Assembly (NCBI GenBank): GCA_965242485.1
Contig: CBDESM010000003.1
Coordinates: 2,232,001 to 2,296,000, forward strand
From: CBDESM01 sp965242485
GTDB taxonomy: Bacteria; Chloroflexota; Dehalococcoidia; Bin125
DNA: 64,000 nucleotides
Reading direction: 5' to 3'
Of the stretch, positions 41,565 through 48,643 are shown piece by piece. A program made the position numbers and the translations under genes. The notes under the pieces are model-generated. The model did no database searches. It had not been told where the DNA came from and saw nothing but the letters and a program-made list of their open reading frames with translations. Position 1 is the stretch's first letter; each line of letters begins with the position of its first letter.

Positions 41565-42411
41565 CGAGTGGGCGCGGCCGGAGCTGATCTGCGAGACGGA
41601 TGAGCTGGCGGCGCAGCTGGGCGACCCGGACCTGGTGCTGCTGGACTGCGATCTGCTGCCGGCCTACCAGCGGCTGCACCTGCCGGGCGCGGTCTGGTCG
41701 CAGTCGCGCTACTGGAAGTCGGATCCGTCGAACGATTCGGAGATCTACGGGCTGGAGGATCCGGAGCTGTTCGCGTCGCTGTGCGGGCGGATGGGGATCC
41801 GGCCGGAGAGCCGGATCGTGGCGTACGACGGTTCGGGCGGGCTCTACGCGGCGCGGACCTGGTGGACGTTCGAGCGGTTCGGGCACGCGGATTTCCGGGT
41901 GCTGAACGGGGGCTTGGACAAGTGGTACGCGGAGGGGCGCGAGCTGAGCCGGGAGAACGTGCGCCCGGCGCGGACGGAGTACGCGGCGCCGGGGCGGCCG
42001 CACGACGAGACGATCTGCCGGCTGCCGGAGCTGCGGGAACGGCGCGGGGCGGCGGGGGCGGAAGCGGGGCACGCGCTGTGGGACGTGCGCTCGGACGGGG
42101 AGTGGACGGGGGCGAACGCGCGGGGGACGGCGCGGGGCGGGCGGATTCCGGGCGCGGTGCACCTGGAGTGGCTGAAGGTGCTGGAAGAGCCGGTGCGGAC
42201 GCTGAAGCCGGCGGCGGAGCTGCGGGAGACGCTGGCGGAGCTGGGGATCACGCCGGAGAAGACGGTGACGACGTATTGACAGGGCGGCATCCGTGCGGCG
42301 CACGGATTCTGGCTGCTGCGGCTGATGGGTTTCGACAACGTGCAGGTCTACGACGCCTCCTGGCACGAGTACGGGAACGCGGTCGACGAGCCGATGGAGA
42401 GCGATCAGTAG
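41539..42411 (+). CDS. Selenocysteine rhodanese (thiosulfate/3-mercaptopyruvate sulfurtransferase, Sec247)
   Basis: ATG 41539 follows GGAGGACGG. The 290-residue protein has two rhodanese domains. The first (about 10-145) has Asp at the Cys site (AYDGSGGLYAARTWW), as in inactive domains. In the second the active-site loop reads TTY-Sec-QGGIRAAHGFW, with TGA at 42277-42279 (codon 247) where the catalytic Cys of the family normally lies. The frame continues 44 codons with GFDNVQVYDASWHEYGN to TAG at 42411, the usual family ending. A perfect hairpin follows the TGA. The enzyme would carry a selenopersulfide-type intermediate (Se-S) when moving sulfur from thiosulfate or mercaptopyruvate to thiols. 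Confidence 0.92.
42289..42307 (+). promoter_or_regulatory. Candidate SECIS hairpin in the rhodanese gene
   Basis: ATCCGTG pairs perfectly with CACGGAT, closing CGGCG (or one further C-G pair around GGC). The stem begins 10 nt and the loop about 17 nt after the UGA. G residues occupy the first loop positions, which is the minimal bacterial SECIS rule. Structure and placement are the only evidence. Confidence 0.65.
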
Positions 42412-42432
42412 CGCTGCCGCCGCGGGCCCGGC

Positions 42433-43578
42433 CTAGGAGCGGGCGAGGACGGCTTCGAGCGCGGCCTCGACTTCGGCGCGCGGGGCGAAGGCCTCGAAGC
42501 GGGCCGCGACGGTGCCGTCGGGGTTGACGACGAAGGTCCACTCGTCGGTTTCGAGGCCCCATTCCTCGAGCAGGGGCGTGTGGATCGGGGCTTCGCCGAG
42601 GCGGACTTCGACGGGGTTCTCGTAGAGGTCGACGTGGATGTAGTTGGCTTGGCCGGGACGGTCGATGCGGATTTCGGAGAGGACCTCGGCCTGGGGGCCG
42701 CAGAAGGCGTTGGTGCAGAAGCCGGGGCTGGCGAAGACGACGACGGTGGGGAGATCGTTGGCGACGGCATCGGCGACGGTGACGGCGTAGAGCAGGGCGT
42801 CGACGACGAAGCCGGTGGAGAGGTCGGCAAGGTCTTCGACGTCGGCGAGGGTGCGGTTGAGGGAGAGCGGGACGGGGTCGCCGATGTCCGGCGCGCGGGT
42901 GTCGGGCGGGACGGGCAGGGAGATGAGGAGGTTTTCGCCGCCGACGGCGATGGCGAGGGTCCAGTCGCCGGGCTGGTCGAACTGGAGCGAGGCGACGTGG
43001 AAGCCGCGGACTTCGTCGGGGAAGCGGGCGAAGGCGGCGGCTTCCATCCTGGCCGGGCCGCCGTCGGGCGGGTAGGCGGCGATGGCGAGCGCGGGGTCTT
43101 CGACCAAGCCGGCGGGGCCTTCGATGGTGAGAGAGATGCGGTGCGCGCCGACGGAGATGTCGGGCGTGCCGAGCGCGACGATGTAGTCGCCGGCGAGGTA
43201 GACGGGGTAGCCGGCCTCTTGGAGCAGTTCGAGGCGGGGGTTGACGGAGAGCTGCTCACTGGTCGCGGGCGCGAGGCCGGCCGGCGGGGCGGCGGTCGCC
43301 GCGGCGGCGGTTTGCACGGGGGGCGCGTCTTGGGCCGAGTCCCGCGCGGATTGGGAGGGCGCGTCGTCGCTGGCCATGCTGCGCATGCTCGGCTGGGCGG
43401 CTGCGGGCGGTTCCCTGTCTTGGGGCATCGCGTCCTCGGACGCTGGCTGCGTCGCCGCGGCGGGCTGCGGGGCGGCCTGCTGTTGCTGCTGCTGATCATC
43501 GGAGTCGCCGCCGCAGGCCGCGATGAGCAGGGACGCGGCGGCGATGAGGGCGGCGGCCGGGATGATTGCGGTGCGCAT
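42433..43578 (-). CDS. Lipoprotein with thioredoxin-like domain
   Basis: ATG 43578 starts a signal peptide with lipobox LLIAACGG, so the protein (381 aa) is lipid-anchored outside the membrane. A Gln/Ala/Pro/Ser-rich linker runs to about residue 105. The C-terminal part (about 250-375) is thioredoxin-like: DLPTVVVFASPGFCTNAFCGP with C-x4-C, then WTFVVNPDGTVAARF. The C-x4-C spacing and Phe-rich context resemble extracytoplasmic redox proteins of the SCO/thioredoxin group. It lies 2 bp after the second thioredoxin-fold lipoprotein gene, so both likely act in disulfide or peroxide chemistry in the envelope. Confidence 0.75.
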   Translation of the reverse strand: MRTAIIPAAALIAAASLLIAACGGDSDDQQQQQQAAPQPAAATQPASEDAMPQDREPPAAAQPSMRSMASDDAPSQSARDSAQDAPPVQTAAAATAAPPAGLAPATSEQLSVNPRLELLQEAGYPVYLAGDYIVALGTPDISVGAHRISLTIEGPAGLVEDPALAIAAYPPDGGPARMEAAAFARFPDEVRGFHVASLQFDQPGDWTLAIAVGGENLLISLPVPPDTRAPDIGDPVPLSLNRTLADVEDLADLSTGFVVDALLYAVTVADAVANDLPTVVVFASPGFCTNAFCGPQAEVLSEIRIDRPGQANYIHVDLYENPVEVRLGEAPIHTPLLEEWGLETDEWTFVVNPDGTVAARFEAFAPRAEVEAALEAVLARS

Positions 43579-43580
43579 GG

Positions 43581-45218
43581 TCACTCGCCTCCCAGATAGG
43601 AACCGAAGGTGAAGGCGAAGACGGCGAACTTGTCGGAGTCGGAGCGGAGCTTGAGTTCGTGGCGGCTCCATTCGGGCAGCTTGACGAGGCGGTAGAGGTC
43701 GTCCTTGGTGACCGTGACGTAGCCGTTGCCGTCGGCATCGAAGGAGACGTCGTCGCCGGCCCATTGCGGGGTGACGGGAGCGCCGTCGACCTCGACGTAG
43801 ACGCGGTAGGGGTCGTCGCCGGGCGGGATGTTGAGGACGACGTTGACGGTGCGCGAGGTGAAGTTGAGGGCGATGTAGTCCTCGAGGTTTTCGGTGCGGC
43901 GGGCGTGGACGATGGCTTCTTCCTCGTTGCGCCAGAGGCCTTGCACGTACCACTTGTTGCCGACGCGGTTCTGATTGGCGGGGATGTCGGTGTAGAAGCG
44001 CTCGACGCCGGCTTCGATGTAGTAGTCGGGCTGGGCGGCGTACTGGACGCGGCCGTAGTTGCGGTGGGTGCCGCCGTAGAGCTCGCGGGTCTGGGCGGTG
44101 GCGCGGGGGTCGCGGGTGGGGACGGAGGCGGAGATGCCGATGGGAACCGAGCTGAGGTCGCGGCCGGCTTCTTCGAGCGCTTCGCGGATTTCGTGTTCGG
44201 TTTCCTCGTAGTCGCCTTCGCCGAAGTGGGCGTAGCGGACGTCCATCGAGGGGCCGATCAGGTACTTGGCGGGCCAGTAGCGGTTGCTGAAGGCGCGCCA
44301 AGTGCGGAAGTCGTTGTCCTGTGCGACGAAGTACTCGATTCCGTGCTGCTCCATCGAGGCGAGGACGTTGCGGGCCTCTTTTTCGAACTCGAACTCGGGG
44401 GAGTGGACGCCGATGATGCTGAGGCCGTGCTCGGCGTACTTGTCGTGCCATTCGACGAGGAAGGGGAAGGTGCGGATGCAGTTGATGCAGGTGTAGGTCC
44501 AGAAGTCGATCAGGACGACGTTGCCCTTGGCGAGCTCGCGGGCGATGGAGGTGGGTCCGCCGGAGAGCCAGCGGGTGAGGCCGGTGAGTTCGGGGGCGGT
44601 GCCGGCGGCGGCGATTCGGGCAGCGCGCGCGGCGAGGCGTTCTTCGGGAGTGGGCTCAGGTTCGGGCTCTGGCTCTGGCTCAGCCTGCTCTTCTTGTTCG
44701 TTTTCTTGCTCGGCGGTCTGCTCGGCCTCGTCGTCGCTTTCTTCTTCATCAGCTTGGGACTGCTGCGTTTCCTGCGCTTGAGACTGGGACTGCGGTTCGG
44801 CCTGTTCCTGCTGCTGTTCAGACTGGGACTCTTCTTGGGCGGGTTGCTCGGCTTGCTCGTCCTGGTCGGATTCTTCGTCCGCCGCTTGTTCCTGCTCCTC
44901 TTGCTGCTGCTGCGCGGGAGCGGGCACCGGATCGTCTGATTGATCGGACTGGTCCGACTGCTCGGATTGCGGTTCGGCATGCTGCTGGGCGTCGTCGGTT
45001 TGGGCGCGCTGGGACCGCGCGGTCGGGGCGGAGGCTGCGGGTTCGTCGCTGGCCGTGTCTTGGGAGTCTTGGGACTGGTCGGCTGCGGCGACGGGCGCGG
45101 GCTGAGACTGCTGCTGCGATTGCTGCTGTTGTTGCTGGTCGTCGCTGGAGCAGGCGGCGAGGATGGCCGCGATCAGGAGGGCGGCGATGAGGAATGCGAG
45201 GGAGTACTTGGTGGACAC
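43581..45218 (-). CDS. Lipoprotein thioredoxin (DipZ C-terminal-like) with long Gln/Glu/Ser linker
   Basis: ATG 45218 begins a lipoprotein signal (IAAILAACSSD). Residues about 25-200 are low-complexity: Gln runs, QSDQSDQSDD, then EPEPEPEPTPEE. The folded part (200-545) has VVLIDFWTYTCINCIRTFPFLVEWHDKY, with CxxC as CINC, and SIIGVHSPEFEFEKE, which is the TlpA/DipZ type. A C-terminal carbohydrate-module-like beta domain (LNFTSRTVNVVLNIPPGDDPYRVYVEVDG) is also found in DipZ proteins. It would deliver or accept disulfides at the cell surface. The CcdA-like membrane domain of DipZ is absent here. Confidence 0.82.
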   Translation of the reverse strand: MSTKYSLAFLIAALLIAAILAACSSDDQQQQQQSQQQSQPAPVAAADQSQDSQDTASDEPAASAPTARSQRAQTDDAQQHAEPQSEQSDQSDQSDDPVPAPAQQQQEEQEQAADEESDQDEQAEQPAQEESQSEQQQEQAEPQSQSQAQETQQSQADEEESDDEAEQTAEQENEQEEQAEPEPEPEPEPTPEERLAARAARIAAAGTAPELTGLTRWLSGGPTSIARELAKGNVVLIDFWTYTCINCIRTFPFLVEWHDKYAEHGLSIIGVHSPEFEFEKEARNVLASMEQHGIEYFVAQDNDFRTWRAFSNRYWPAKYLIGPSMDVRYAHFGEGDYEETEHEIREALEEAGRDLSSVPIGISASVPTRDPRATAQTRELYGGTHRNYGRVQYAAQPDYYIEAGVERFYTDIPANQNRVGNKWYVQGLWRNEEEAIVHARRTENLEDYIALNFTSRTVNVVLNIPPGDDPYRVYVEVDGAPVTPQWAGDDVSFDADGNGYVTVTKDDLYRLVKLPEWSRHELKLRSDSDKFAVFAFTFGSYLGGE

Positions 45219-45276
45219 GCTGAGTAGCGTACCTGCATCAGGTAAAGAGGCGGTTCGAGCGGCGATCGGATGGGGA

Positions 45277-46218
45277 TCAGACTTCGCGCTTGGCCCAGGC
45301 GGTGATCAGGGTGTGGGCGATGGCCATGGGGCCGGGCAGGCCGAGCGGGGCGTTTTCGCGGCTGGGGTCGGTGATCTGGGCGGGGCCCCTGGAGAGCGAT
45401 TCTTCGATTTCGGCGCGGGAGAACCACTGGACATCGTCCATCTCGACGTCGTCGATTTCGATGTCCTTGTTGGCCGGCGCGGCGTGGCAGCCGATCATCA
45501 GGGAGGCGGGGAAGGGCCAGGGCTGGCTGGAGTGGTAGCGGATGTCGCGGGCGCGGATGCCGGATTCTTCGCGGATCTCGCGGCGGACGGCGTCCTCGAT
45601 GGATTCGCCGTGCTCGATGAAGCCGGCGAGGGCGCTGAACATGCCGGCGGGCCAGGAGGCTTGGCGGCCGAGCAGGCATTCGTCGTCGTCGGCGACGACG
45701 GTGATCACGACGGGGTCAGTGCGGGGGAAGTGCATCGCGTCGCAAGCGCCGCATTTGCGCATGTTGCCGCCTTCGTGGACGGAAGTCGGGGCGCCGCACT
45801 GGCCGCAGTGCCCGTTGCGGGCGTGCCAATCGACGAAGGCGCGGGCCTGCGCGGCGATGGAGGCGTCCTGATGGTCGAGCGCCGGCGCGGCCGCGCGGAG
45901 GTCCTGGCAGCCGTCGCCCGACTCGGGCGGCGAGTCGAGGTGCGAAACGTCCGCGGCGAAGAGCACGTCGCCGTCGCGTTCGCCGAGCAACAGGGCGGGC
46001 GGGGCGCCGGACAGGTCGATCTCGGTCGCGGGAGTCCAGGCGAGGCGGAGGACGCCGCCGCGCTGCTGCACGGGGATGCAGAGCTTGTGCAGCGGCAGGA
46101 CGAGCGTGGCGGGCTTGGTCAGCGCGTCGGCGATCCAGTCCGGGTCGCGGCGCTCGTTGGCGAGGCGGTCGAGCGGGTTGCCGCTGAAGACGTTCTCGAA
46201 GCCTTCGGGGGCGGGCAT
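45277..46218 (-). CDS. nudC: NAD(H) pyrophosphatase / NAD-cap hydrolase NudC
   Basis: This 313-residue protein has the NudC order: N-terminal domain, zinc ribbon (HCGQCGAPT ... KCGACDAMHFPRTDPVV) and Nudix box GFIEHGESIEDAVRREIREESGI. The SQPWPFPASLM motif after the box marks the NADH-specific subgroup. It splits NAD(H) into NMN(H) and AMP and removes NAD caps from RNA. The start lies 2 bp after the fhs stop, so it is co-transcribed with one-carbon metabolism. Confidence 0.93.
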   Translation of the reverse strand: MPAPEGFENVFSGNPLDRLANERRDPDWIADALTKPATLVLPLHKLCIPVQQRGGVLRLAWTPATEIDLSGAPPALLLGERDGDVLFAADVSHLDSPPESGDGCQDLRAAAPALDHQDASIAAQARAFVDWHARNGHCGQCGAPTSVHEGGNMRKCGACDAMHFPRTDPVVITVVADDDECLLGRQASWPAGMFSALAGFIEHGESIEDAVRREIREESGIRARDIRYHSSQPWPFPASLMIGCHAAPANKDIEIDDVEMDDVQWFSRAEIEESLSRGPAQITDPSRENAPLGLPGPMAIAHTLITAWAKREV

Positions 46219-46220
46219 GA

Positions 46221-47846
46221 TCAGTCGGCGCCGATGGCTTCGCCGACGCGGAAGCGGGCGGCGGCGGGCACGCGGGGGAGGCCGGGCATGGTCATGATCT
46301 CGCCGGAGATGACGACGACGAAGCCGGCGCCGGCGGAGGGGCGGAGCTCGCGGACGGTGAATTCGTGGCCGGTCGGCCGTCCGAGGCGGGAGGGGTCGTC
46401 GGAGAGCGAGTACTGGGTTTTGGCGACGCAGACGGGCCAGGCTTCCTGGCCGAGGCGGCGAGCGCGGCGGAGGTTGAGTTCGGCGCGGCGCTGCCAGGTG
46501 ACGGTTTCCGCGCCGTAGACCTTGCGGGCGAGCGTTTCGACCTTGGCGCGGATCGGGTCGTCGAGGTCGTAGAGGTGGTCGACGCCGGCGGTCGCGCCAT
46601 TGATGGCGTCGGCGACGGCTTCGGCGAGCGCGGCGCAGGCGGGGCCGCCGCCGCCGAAGGGGTCGGCGACGGCGGCGCGGACGCCGCGGGCGGCGCAGTG
46701 CCGCTCGACGGCGGCGAGCTCGGCTTCGGTGTCCGAGGGGAAGCGGTTGATCGCGACGACGGGGGCGACGCCGTGCTGCTGGACGTTGTCGATGTGCGCG
46801 TCGAGGTTGCAGAGGCCGGCGTCGAGCGCGGCGAGGTCCTCGGTTTCGAGGTCTTTGGCGTCGCGGCCGCCGTGGCGCTTGATGGCGCGGGCGGTGGCGA
46901 CGATGACGGCGGCGGAGGGGGCGAAGCCGCCGATGCGGGAGACGACGTTGAAGAATTTTTCCGCGCCGAGGTCGGAGCCGAAGCCGGCTTCGGTGACGGT
47001 GATCTCGGAGGCGGCCAGGGCGGCGCGGGTGGCGGCGATGCTGTTGCAGCCGAGCGCGATGTTGGCGAAGGGGCCGCCGTGGACGAGCGCGGGGCCGCCT
47101 TCGAGGGTCTGGGCGAGGTTGGGGCGGACGGCGTGCTCGAGCAGGACGGCCATGGCGTGGTCGACTTCGAGCTGGCGGCAGGCGACGGGCTGGAGGTCGT
47201 AGTCGTAGCCGATGATGATGTCGCCGAGTCGCCGGTGGAGGTCTTCGAGGTCGGCGGCGACGGAGAGGACGGCCATGACTTCGGAGGCGGGGGTGATGTC
47301 GAAGGATTCCTCGCGGGGGACGCCGTCGGTCGCGCCGCCGAGGCCGATGGTGGCGCCGCGGAGGGCGCGGTCGTTGATGTCGAGGCAGCGGCGCCAGGTG
47401 ACCCGGCGGGGGTCGATGCCGAGCTTGTTGCCGTGGAAGATCGAGTTGTCGATGGCGGCGGCGAGCAGGTTGTTGGCGGCGGTGACGGCGTGCAGGTCGC
47501 CGGTGAAGTGGAGGTTGATCTCGTCGGCGGGGACGACTTGCGACTTGCCGCCGCCGGTGCCGCCGCCCTTGATTCCGAAGACAGGGCCCATCGAGGGTTC
47601 GCGGAGGGCGACGGTGGCCTTCGCGCCGCCGGCGCAGAGGGCTTGGGTGAGGCCGATGGCGGTGGTGGTCTTGCCCTCGCCGGCGGTGGTCGGGGTCATG
47701 CCGGTGACGAGGACGAGCTTGCCGGGAGTGCGCTCGCGGAGGGCGGCGAGGGCGGGCGCGGCCAGCTTGGCCTTGGCGCTGCCGTAGAACTCGAGGTCGG
47801 CGGCATCGAGGCCGAGGTCGGCGGCGACGGCTTCGATGTTCCGCAT
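46221..47846 (-). CDS. fhs: Formate--tetrahydrofolate ligase
   Basis: This 541-residue enzyme makes 10-formyl-THF from formate, ATP and THF. It has the P-loop TPTTAGEGKTTTAIGL, EPSMGPVFGIKGGGTGGG, INLHFTGDLHAVTAANNLLAA, DINDRALRG and FDITPASEVMAVL, plus PFANIALGCNSIAAT and EAGFGSDLGAEKFFN. All family motifs are intact and the length is close to normal. It supports purine and formyl-Met synthesis or the folate branch of the Wood-Ljungdahl route; no other gene of that pathway is in the window. Confidence 0.95.
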   Translation of the reverse strand: MRNIEAVAADLGLDAADLEFYGSAKAKLAAPALAALRERTPGKLVLVTGMTPTTAGEGKTTTAIGLTQALCAGGAKATVALREPSMGPVFGIKGGGTGGGKSQVVPADEINLHFTGDLHAVTAANNLLAAAIDNSIFHGNKLGIDPRRVTWRRCLDINDRALRGATIGLGGATDGVPREESFDITPASEVMAVLSVAADLEDLHRRLGDIIIGYDYDLQPVACRQLEVDHAMAVLLEHAVRPNLAQTLEGGPALVHGGPFANIALGCNSIAATRAALAASEITVTEAGFGSDLGAEKFFNVVSRIGGFAPSAAVIVATARAIKRHGGRDAKDLETEDLAALDAGLCNLDAHIDNVQQHGVAPVVAINRFPSDTEAELAAVERHCAARGVRAAVADPFGGGGPACAALAEAVADAINGATAGVDHLYDLDDPIRAKVETLARKVYGAETVTWQRRAELNLRRARRLGQEAWPVCVAKTQYSLSDDPSRLGRPTGHEFTVRELRPSAGAGFVVVISGEIMTMPGLPRVPAAARFRVGEAIGAD

Positions 47847-47897
47847 GGCGGCAGGCTAGCGCAGGCCGGCGGCGGGATCAGGCCCGCTCGGCCGCGC

Positions 47898-48311
47898 TCA
47901 GTCGCGCACGGCGACGCGGACGTCGGCGATCTTGCGCGAGTCGAGGATGAAGGTGACATTCCAATCGCCGGTCTGGGGCAGCGCGAGTTCGAGGTAGGTG
48001 ACGTTCCAGGGCGGGGCGACGCCGCGGTGGACGAATTCCTGGACGTCGAAGAAGGAGCCGCCGCTGACGCGGCGCTGGATGCGGACGGTGACGCCTTCGG
48101 CCTCGCTCGGCGCGCCCAGGCCGAGGCGGACGTAGAAGCGCTCGTTGCGGCGGAGGTCGCGTTCGAGCGGTTCGAGCACGGCGAGGTCGGGGTCGTCGAA
48201 GTCGAGCGCGAGCGCGGCCTGCGCGGAGTTGCCGGAGGAGCGGCCGATGGAGCAGCCGGCGGCGAGCAGCGCGCAGGCGAAGAGCAGCAGGAGCGCCGCG
48301 GCGGGCCGCAT
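47898..48311 (-). CDS. Small lipoprotein (137 aa)
   Basis: The signal peptide (MRPAAALLLLFACALLAAGCS) ends in lipobox LAAGC. The mature part is a single beta-type domain (RFYVRLGLGAPSEAEGVTVRIQRR; WNVTYLELALPQTGDWNVTFILDSRKIADVRV). The C-terminal half resembles the beta-sandwich that binds copper or ligands in other envelope proteins, but no Cys or Met/His cluster is present in it. It is unrecognised at family level. It lies between a small membrane protein gene and fhs on the same strand. Confidence 0.65.
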   Translation of the reverse strand: MRPAAALLLLFACALLAAGCSIGRSSGNSAQAALALDFDDPDLAVLEPLERDLRRNERFYVRLGLGAPSEAEGVTVRIQRRVSGGSFFDVQEFVHRGVAPPWNVTYLELALPQTGDWNVTFILDSRKIADVRVAVRD

Positions 48312-48314
48312 CGG

Positions 48315-48542
48315 TCAGCGGAACCAGAGGAAGTAGGTGGTGGCGAGGGTGCTGAGCAGCCCGACCGCCGCGAGCGGGATCATCGCCGGCCGGAAGGTCT
48401 CGAAGAGGCCCGGATCGACGACGATCGCGAAGGCGACGGCGAGCGTGACGAGCAGCCCCGACGCGAGCAGCCCCGCGAAGGCCCAATGCCGCCGCGACAT
48501 CCGCTTCCCGAATTCGGGCCCGACCCGATCATCCTGCGGCAT
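48315..48542 (-). CDS. Small two-helix membrane protein (75 aa)
   Basis: A short polar N-terminus (MPQDDRVGPEFGKRMSRRHW) is followed by two hydrophobic helices (about 20-42 and 50-74) separated by DPGLFETFRP. It ends 3 bp before the lipoprotein start, so the two are probably an envelope pair. An alternative start is the Met near residue 15. The function is unknown. Confidence 0.55.
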   Translation of the reverse strand: MPQDDRVGPEFGKRMSRRHWAFAGLLASGLLVTLAVAFAIVVDPGLFETFRPAMIPLAAVGLLSTLATTYFLWFR

Positions 48543-48630
48543 GAGCCGAGTCTAGGGCGGCTGCGCCCGAAATGATGCTGTGTCTGTATCCGCTCCGGCC
48601 GTCATGTGTGCTGAAGTCGTCTCCTCGCGA

Positions 48631-48636
48631 TACACT
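48631..48636 (+). promoter_or_regulatory. Possible -10 box giving a leaderless mRNA
   Basis: TACACT lies 7 bp before the ATG at 48644. No Shine-Dalgarno sequence is seen upstream of that ATG, so a leaderless transcript is plausible. The matching -35 region is poor, which keeps this tentative. Confidence 0.3.
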
Positions 48637-48643
48637 CGCACTT

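Noticed and set aside
42433..44451. One long minus-strand protein covering both thioredoxin-like lipoprotein regions
   Set aside because: The upstream half of that frame is a shadow of the DipZ-like gene; the real gene starts at 43578 with a clear lipoprotein signal.
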